The translations under genes and the position numbers were made by a program. Below are positions 57,141-58,639 of a DNA stretch of 58,639 bases, in pieces (positions within the stretch are counted from its first letter, which is position 1; each line of letters begins with the position of its first letter). Where the stretch lies: contig NZ_JAROAV010000030.1 in the NCBI RefSeq assembly GCF_029439465.1, positions 1 through 58,639 of the forward strand. The letters run 5' to 3'. The notes below the pieces were generated by a model. That model saw nothing but the letters and a program-made list of their open reading frames with translations. It had not been told where the DNA came from and ran no database searches. The stretch comes from Luteipulveratus flavus (GTDB lineage: Bacteria > Actinomycetota > Actinomycetes > Actinomycetales > Dermatophilaceae).

Positions 57141-58528
57141 CCACGAGCGAGCAGGGCCTCGGCCTTCCGGACGGGTTCGAGCTGGGAGCGGCGACGGCGT
57201 CGTACCAGATCGAGGGCGCGATCGCGGCGGACGGTCGCGGCCCGTCCATCTGGGACACGTTCAGCCACACGCCCGGCGCGGTCGCCGGCGGCGACACCGG
57301 CGACGTCGCGTGCGACCACTACCACCGGTACGCCGAGGACGTCGCGCTGATGGCCGGTCTCGGGCTCGACAGCTACCGCTTCTCGGTGGCCTGGCCGCGC
57401 ATCCAGCCGACCGGCAAGGGGCCGGCCAACGAGGCGGGCCTGGCGTTCTACGACCGTCTGGTCGATGAGCTGCTCGCCCACGACATCGCCCCGGCGATCA
57501 CGCTCTACCACTGGGACCTCCCGCAGCCGTTGGAGGACGCGGGCGGCTGGCGGGTGCGCGACACGGCCGAGCGGTTCGCCGAGTACGCCGACATCGTCCA
57601 CGAGCACCTGTCGGACCGGGTGAGCCGCTGGATCACGCTGAACGAGCCGTACTGCTCCTCGATCGTCGGCTACGCCGAGGGCCGGCACGCGCCTGGCGCG
57701 CGCGAGGGCGACGGCGCGCTCGCCGCCGCGCACCACCTGCTCCTCGGTCACGGGCTCGCCCTCCAGCGCCTGCGGGCGCGCGGCGGCGAAGGCCAGCAGC
57801 TCGGTGTGACCCTCAACCTGCAGCCCGTGAGTTCGGTGACGGACCGGCCGGAGGACGTCGCCGCCGCCGACCGCGCGCTGCTGCTGGCCAACCGCCTCTT
57901 CACCGATCCGGTGCTGGCGGGGACGTACCCCGACCTGGCCCGCTCGACCTATGCGCCGGTCACCGACTTCGGCTGGATCCGCGACGGCGACCTGGAGGTC
58001 ATCGGCGCACCGCTGGACTTCCTCGGCGTCAACTACTACTTCCCGGCCAACGTGCGCGCGGCAGCGTACGACGAGCCGGACCCTGCGCGCCGTACCGCGA
58101 GCGACCTGGGCTTCGAGGACGTCGTCGCGGAGGGCGTCGAGCGGACGGAGATGGGCTGGCCGGTCGACTCCGACGGGCTCCGGCGGCTGCTGCGCTGGCT
58201 GCACGAGACCTACCCGACCCTGCCGCCGGTCTACATCACCGAGAACGGCCGGGCCTGCGACGACGTGGTCGCCGCCAACGGGCACGTCCACGACCCCGAC
58301 CGGGTGCGCTACCTCGAGGACCACTTGCGCGCGGTCGTCGCGGCGACGCACGAGGGGGTCGACGTCCGCGGCTACTACTGCTGGTCGCTGCTGGACAACT
58401 TCGAGTGGGCCGAGGGCTACGCCAAGCGGTTCGGTCTGGTGTACGTGGACTACGAGACACAGCAGCGCATCCCGAAGTCCAGCTACGAGTGGTACCGCCG
58501 CCTGATCGCCCGCCACCACACCCCCTGA
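57137..58528 (+). CDS. GH1 family beta-glucosidase
   Basis: Retaining beta-glycosidase of 463 residues, the usual GH1 length. The N-terminal signature is FELGAATASYQIEGA, the acid/base is Glu170 in ITLNEPYCSS, and the nucleophile is Glu369 in VYITENGRA; LYHWDLPQPLED and SLLDNFEWAEGYAKRFGLVYVDY complete the family pattern. It is cytosolic. ATG 57137 overlaps the upstream stop. As the last gene of the LacI-controlled operon it would split imported beta-glucosides to glucose. A tandem repeat follows directly. Confidence 0.94.
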   Translation: MTTSEQGLGLPDGFELGAATASYQIEGAIAADGRGPSIWDTFSHTPGAVAGGDTGDVACDHYHRYAEDVALMAGLGLDSYRFSVAWPRIQPTGKGPANEAGLAFYDRLVDELLAHDIAPAITLYHWDLPQPLEDAGGWRVRDTAERFAEYADIVHEHLSDRVSRWITLNEPYCSSIVGYAEGRHAPGAREGDGALAAAHHLLLGHGLALQRLRARGGEGQQLGVTLNLQPVSSVTDRPEDVAAADRALLLANRLFTDPVLAGTYPDLARSTYAPVTDFGWIRDGDLEVIGAPLDFLGVNYYFPANVRAAAYDEPDPARRTASDLGFEDVVAEGVERTEMGWPVDSDGLRRLLRWLHETYPTLPPVYITENGRACDDVVAANGHVHDPDRVRYLEDHLRAVVAATHEGVDVRGYYCWSLLDNFEWAEGYAKRFGLVYVDYETQQRIPKSSYEWYRRLIARHHTP

Positions 58529-58535
58529 CCCCTCC

Positions 58536-58639
58536 CGCCGGTCGAGTAGCCCCCTTCCGCCGGTTGAGCCGGACGAGCCGCGCCCCTTCGCCGGTTGAGC
58601 CGGGCGAGCCGCGCCCCTTCGCCGGTTGAGCCGGACGAG
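58536..58639. repeat. 31-bp tandem repeat at the window end
   Basis: Units begin CGCCGGTTGAGCCGG[A/G]CGAG and end GCGCCCCTT. One is degenerate (from 58536), two are complete (58558-58588 and 58589-58619), and one is cut by the window edge (58620-58639). The core is shared with the 21-bp repeat inside the maltokinase-GlgB gene. No hairpin with a T-run or coding potential was seen. Confidence 0.8.

Noticed and set aside
51973-58528. Missing ATPase gene interpreted as a broken importer
   Set aside because: Actinobacterial sugar importers commonly share an MsiK-type ATPase encoded elsewhere; the operon is otherwise intact and coupled.
58536-58639. CRISPR-like array at the window end
   Set aside because: The 31-bp units are contiguous with no variable spacers.

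Overview
The window comes from a high-GC Actinomycetota chromosome, probably a Micrococcales relative (family-level placement is inference). The evidence is very high GC with strong third-position GC, GTG/TTG starts, 4-nt ATGA/GTGA start-stop overlaps, the treS-maltokinase-glgB / glgE / divergent glgP arrangement, a DUF222-HNH nuclease under an SOS-type box, and many start codons placed 6-7 nt after a TANNNT hexamer, the pattern of leaderless transcription. No rRNA, tRNA, CRISPR array or replication origin was recognised. No stretch longer than about 300 bases lacks a gene.

Layout. (1) 1-3.3 kb: two tandem 58-bp palindromic elements, an AI-2E family permease, and a Fic protein with its own 28-bp palindromic operator. 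(2) 2.8-9.2 kb: acyl-CoA and housekeeping genes: methylmalonyl-CoA epimerase, thiolase, MeaB G-protein, a double GNAT, a response-regulator-like/flavin reductase fusion, a thiamine-binding-type protein and a GNAT. (3) 9.3-17.8 kb: an ABC system of two large paralogous FtsX-type permeases and two unequal ATPases, followed by a MarR regulator. (4) 17.9-24.2 kb: a small Nif3-like protein, an acyl-CoA mutase large subunit with isobutyryl-CoA mutase-type residues, a thioredoxin-TPR protein, and an esterase-esterase-ATP-grasp cluster. (5) 24.2-28.2 kb: an intact IS30-type element, a third palindromic element, an MFS transporter and an SOS-boxed HNH protein. (6) 28.3-41 kb: the alpha-glucan/trehalose block: a P-loop kinase, phosphoglucomutase, a maltokinase-GlgB fusion, TreS and GlgE on the minus strand, with GlgP divergent. 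TreS makes maltose, Mak phosphorylates it, GlgE polymerises maltose-1-phosphate, GlgB branches the product, and GlgP with Pgm mobilises it. (7) 41-50.7 kb: two small genes, then a coupled eight-gene poly-gamma-glutamate-type locus: NlpC/P60 hydrolase, a 41-aa ORF, a degenerate GAF/histidine-kinase-like protein, a 47-aa membrane peptide, a membrane protein with a degenerate GGDEF-like domain, PgsB, a double-length PgsC and a PgsA/CapA protein. (8) 50.7-58.6 kb: a LacI-controlled sugar ABC importer with two glycosidases, ending in a 31-bp tandem repeat.

The best candidate for an undescribed system is the poly-gamma-glutamate-type locus at 42.1-50.2 kb. It joins a recognisable PgsB/C/A synthase to two catalytically degenerate signalling proteins, two microproteins, a secreted NlpC/P60 hydrolase and a structured 5' leader. 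The repeat-derived tail on the maltokinase-GlgB fusion and the dispersed 58-bp palindromes are the most unusual non-genic signals.
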